From Thermoactinomycetaceae bacterium (GTDB lineage: Bacteria; Bacillota; Bacilli; Thermoactinomycetales; Thermoactinomycetaceae), in the NCBI GenBank assembly GCA_025449475.1, contig JANWJM010000004.1:1-5732 (forward strand): a DNA stretch of 5,732 bases, read 5' to 3'. The notes under the pieces were generated by a model. That model made no database searches. It saw nothing but the letters and a program-made list of their open reading frames with translations, and was not told the DNA's origin. A program made the translations under genes and the position numbers. Position 1 is the stretch's first letter. Each line of letters opens with the position of its first letter. Shown in pieces: positions 3,893 through 5,732 of this stretch.

Positions 3893-4939
3893 TTGCTGAA
3901 CTATATTTTGCCTGATGGACGTTTAACAAATAAAGGTCAAAGTATCTGGGAAGAGTTATCCGATGATCAAAAGCGAAGGATGTATCAATGGATGCGTCTT
4001 CTTAGGTATGTAGACAAACGTTGTATATCCTTGCAGCGCCAGGGTCGTTTAGGAACCTATGTTTCGTTAGCAGGGCAAGAGGCTGCCCAAGTAGGAAGTG
4101 CGTTCGCTCTCCGAAATCAAGATTGGATGTTTCCTACTTACCGTGATCATGGTGCTGCTTTGGTAGTGGGCGTTCCACTGCATCAGATCCTGCTGTATTG
4201 GATGGGAAGGGTTGAAGGGAATCAATTTCCTCCAGCGGTTCGGGTTTTGCCGCCATCCGTTCCGATTGCGACACATCTTCCACATGCGGTAGGTGCAGCT
4301 TGGGCTGCAAAGTTAAGGAATGAAGATTCGATAGCAATTGCTTATTTCGGTGATGGGGCGACATCTGAAGGAGATTTTCATGAAGCATGTAATTTTGCAG
4401 GCGTTTTTCAACTTCCTGTCATTTTTTTCTGTCAAAATAACGGATATGCGATCAGTGTTCCATTTTCGAGACAATCGGCAACCGAAACGGTTGTTGAAAA
4501 GGCAAAAGGTTTTTCCATGGAAGGGATCCAGGTAGATGGGAATGATGTCTTGGCGGTCTTCGATGTGATTCAGGAGTATTTGAAGCGCGCAGCGTCTCAA
4601 AAAAAGCCCATTTTAATCGAAGCAGTTACGTATCGTTTAAATGGACATACGACAGCGGATGACCCGACAAAATATCGAAGCCGATTAGAAGAGAATGCTT
4701 GGCGTAAAAAAGACCCTCTTTTGCGTTATGAGAAACTGCTAAGGGAAGAAGAATTGTGGACAGATGATGACGAACAAGCATGGATGAAGGATTGTGAAGA
4801 AACATTCAAACAAGCTTTGACAACCATTGAGCGGATGGAAAAACCCTCAAAACAACATCTCTTTGCCCATGTATTTGCAGAGAGAAGAAGTGGGGGGAAG
4901 TGGCATGGCGCAGATGACCATGGTCGAAGCGATTTGTGA
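3893..4939 (+). CDS. pdhA: Pyruvate (2-oxoacid) dehydrogenase E1 component, alpha subunit
   Basis: This 348-residue protein is the thiamine-diphosphate-binding alpha subunit of an alpha2beta2 E1, which decarboxylates a 2-oxoacid and reductively acylates the lipoyl group of E2. Landmarks are RQGRLGTYVSLAGQEAAQVG (residues 49-68), PTYRDHG (81-87) near the active site, the thiamine-diphosphate/Mg motif from GDGATSEGDF (153-162) to QNN (181-183), and YRLNGHTTADDPTKYRS (247-263), the loop with the conserved His252. The length is near the usual 350-370. The start is TTG at 3893, with AAAGG (3877-3881) eleven bases ahead. The only in-frame codons upstream before a stop are not starts, and the alternative ATG at residue 30 would remove expected N-terminal sequence. 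The last 35 bases overlap the E1 beta gene, so the tail (GGKWHGADDHGRSDL) is shaped by that overlap. Pyruvate is the likeliest substrate by overall similarity, but branched-chain 2-oxoacids or an acetoin dehydrogenase cannot be excluded from this alone. Confidence 0.9.
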   Translation: MLNYILPDGRLTNKGQSIWEELSDDQKRRMYQWMRLLRYVDKRCISLQRQGRLGTYVSLAGQEAAQVGSAFALRNQDWMFPTYRDHGAALVVGVPLHQILLYWMGRVEGNQFPPAVRVLPPSVPIATHLPHAVGAAWAAKLRNEDSIAIAYFGDGATSEGDFHEACNFAGVFQLPVIFFCQNNGYAISVPFSRQSATETVVEKAKGFSMEGIQVDGNDVLAVFDVIQEYLKRAASQKKPILIEAVTYRLNGHTTADDPTKYRSRLEENAWRKKDPLLRYEKLLREEELWTDDDEQAWMKDCEETFKQALTTIERMEKPSKQHLFAHVFAERRSGGKWHGADDHGRSDL

Positions 4940-5732
4940 TGCTCTTCGAATTGCTCTGGAGTCGGATCCTTCCGTCTTAATTTTAGGGGAGGATGTCGGA
5001 AAAAATGGAGGTGTTTTTCGAGCGACCGATGGCTTATGGGAAAAATTTGGGGATCATCGCGTGATTGATACGCCTTTAGCAGAATCGGCGATTATTGGAA
5101 CATCGATTGGGCTATGCATCAATGGATTCAAACCGGTGGCAGAAATTCAATTTATGGGTTTTATTTATCCTGCCTTTGAACAGATTGTTTCTCATTTGGC
5201 TCGTTTTCGAACACGTACGCAAGGAAATGTATCACCTTCTCTCGTGATTCGAGTTCCTGTTGGGGGAGGGGTCTCAGCACCTGAACTCCATTCCGAATCA
5301 ACAGAGAGTCTATTTGCACATATCCCTGGATTGAAAGTAGTGATGCCTTCTACTCCAACTGATGCAAAAGGAATGTTGCTTGCGGCCATCGCGGATCCCA
5401 ATCCTGTTATCTTTTTAGAGCCGATTAAAATGTATCGGTGGATGCGAGAATCTGTTCTAGATGAAGCGTATATCATTCCATTAGGGAAAGCACGAACAAT
5501 CAAGACGGGGAAAGATGTAACGTTACTTACTTGGGGATCGATGACACCTATTGTTCAAAAGGCAGCTTTTCAAATGGAAAAGGTAGGAATCTCTTGTGAA
5601 GTGATCGATCTACGTACGCTGGTTCCGTTGGATGAGGAGAGTATTTTTCGTTCTGTCAAAAAGACAGGTAGAGCCGTTATCGTGCATGAAGCTCCCCGAA
5701 CCGTTGGTTTTGGAGCTGAGATCTCTGCTTTA
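4905..5732 (+). CDS. pdhB: Pyruvate (2-oxoacid) dehydrogenase E1 component, beta subunit (3' end outside window)
   Basis: This is the beta subunit of the same E1 heterotetramer. The first 276 codons are present of about 325 expected, and the frame is still open at the window edge. Landmarks are LGEDVGKNGGVFRATDGL (residues 27-44), DTPLAESAIIG (55-65) with Glu60, the predicted catalytic glutamate that activates thiamine diphosphate, FMGFIYPAFEQI (83-94), RVPVGGG then APELHSES (116-132) with the conserved His129, HIPGLKVVMPSTP (139-151), and the transketolase C-terminal domain beginning about residue 195 (VTLLTWGSMTPIV, EVIDLRTLVPLD, HEAPRTVGFGAE). The start is ATG 4905, preceded by a run of six G (4892-4897) acting as a purine-rich ribosome-binding site seven bases away. 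It lies inside the end of E1 alpha, in a different frame, overlapping by 35 bases, which suggests translational coupling to give equal subunit amounts. E2 and E3 genes would be expected beyond the window. Confidence 0.93.
   Translation, partial: MAQMTMVEAICDALRIALESDPSVLILGEDVGKNGGVFRATDGLWEKFGDHRVIDTPLAESAIIGTSIGLCINGFKPVAEIQFMGFIYPAFEQIVSHLARFRTRTQGNVSPSLVIRVPVGGGVSAPELHSESTESLFAHIPGLKVVMPSTPTDAKGMLLAAIADPNPVIFLEPIKMYRWMRESVLDEAYIIPLGKARTIKTGKDVTLLTWGSMTPIVQKAAFQMEKVGISCEVIDLRTLVPLDEESIFRSVKKTGRAVIVHEAPRTVGFGAEISAL

Overview
The window reads as chromosomal DNA of a low-to-moderate GC, Gram-positive Bacillales bacterium. The clearest taxonomic sign is an adjacent sigI-rsgI pair (an alternative sigma factor with its membrane anti-sigma factor). 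It is supported by Shine-Dalgarno-rich gene starts, an AbrB/SpoVT-type regulator and a two-gene E1 module of the pyruvate dehydrogenase type. A family such as Thermoactinomycetaceae would fit, but that is inference from general resemblance and was not tested. Every supported gene lies on the + strand.

Layout. (1) Positions 2-547 hold the C-terminal part of a TatD-like metal-dependent hydrolase whose start is outside the window. (2) Positions 548-1623 are about 1.1 kb without an intact gene. This stretch is a small gene graveyard: a promoter-like site and folded-looking leader, a 21-codon gene start that resembles the N-terminus of a TrkH/KtrB potassium transporter and then stops, and a multiply broken AraC-family regulator readable in three pieces. 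After these comes the sigI upstream region, with an extended -10 site and a candidate sigma-I autoregulatory promoter. (3) Positions 1624-3754 hold sigI, rsgI and a small AbrB-like regulator with a Cys4 zinc-ribbon-like tail. They are closely spaced and closed by a strong intrinsic terminator at 3794-3827. (4) Positions 3893-5732 hold the E1 alpha and E1 beta genes of a 2-oxoacid (probably pyruvate) dehydrogenase. The two genes overlap by 35 bases, and the beta gene runs off the window.

How the genes work together. SigI and RsgI form an envelope-stress or surface-sensing switch. RsgI holds SigI at the membrane until its extracytoplasmic part is processed. The RsgI here has a disordered, highly charged extracellular tail and no recognisable carbohydrate-binding module, so it resembles the cell-wall-sensing Bacillus type more than the cellulosome-regulating clostridial type. 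Its usual Asn-Pro motif reads Glu-Pro, which is the most notable point in the window because autocleavage of RsgI is reported at that Asn-Pro bond. The AbrB-like gene may be cotranscribed with the pair. The E1 genes form a separate metabolic transcription unit; the E2 and E3 genes would be expected downstream. I see no CRISPR array, complete mobile element, tRNA or rRNA.
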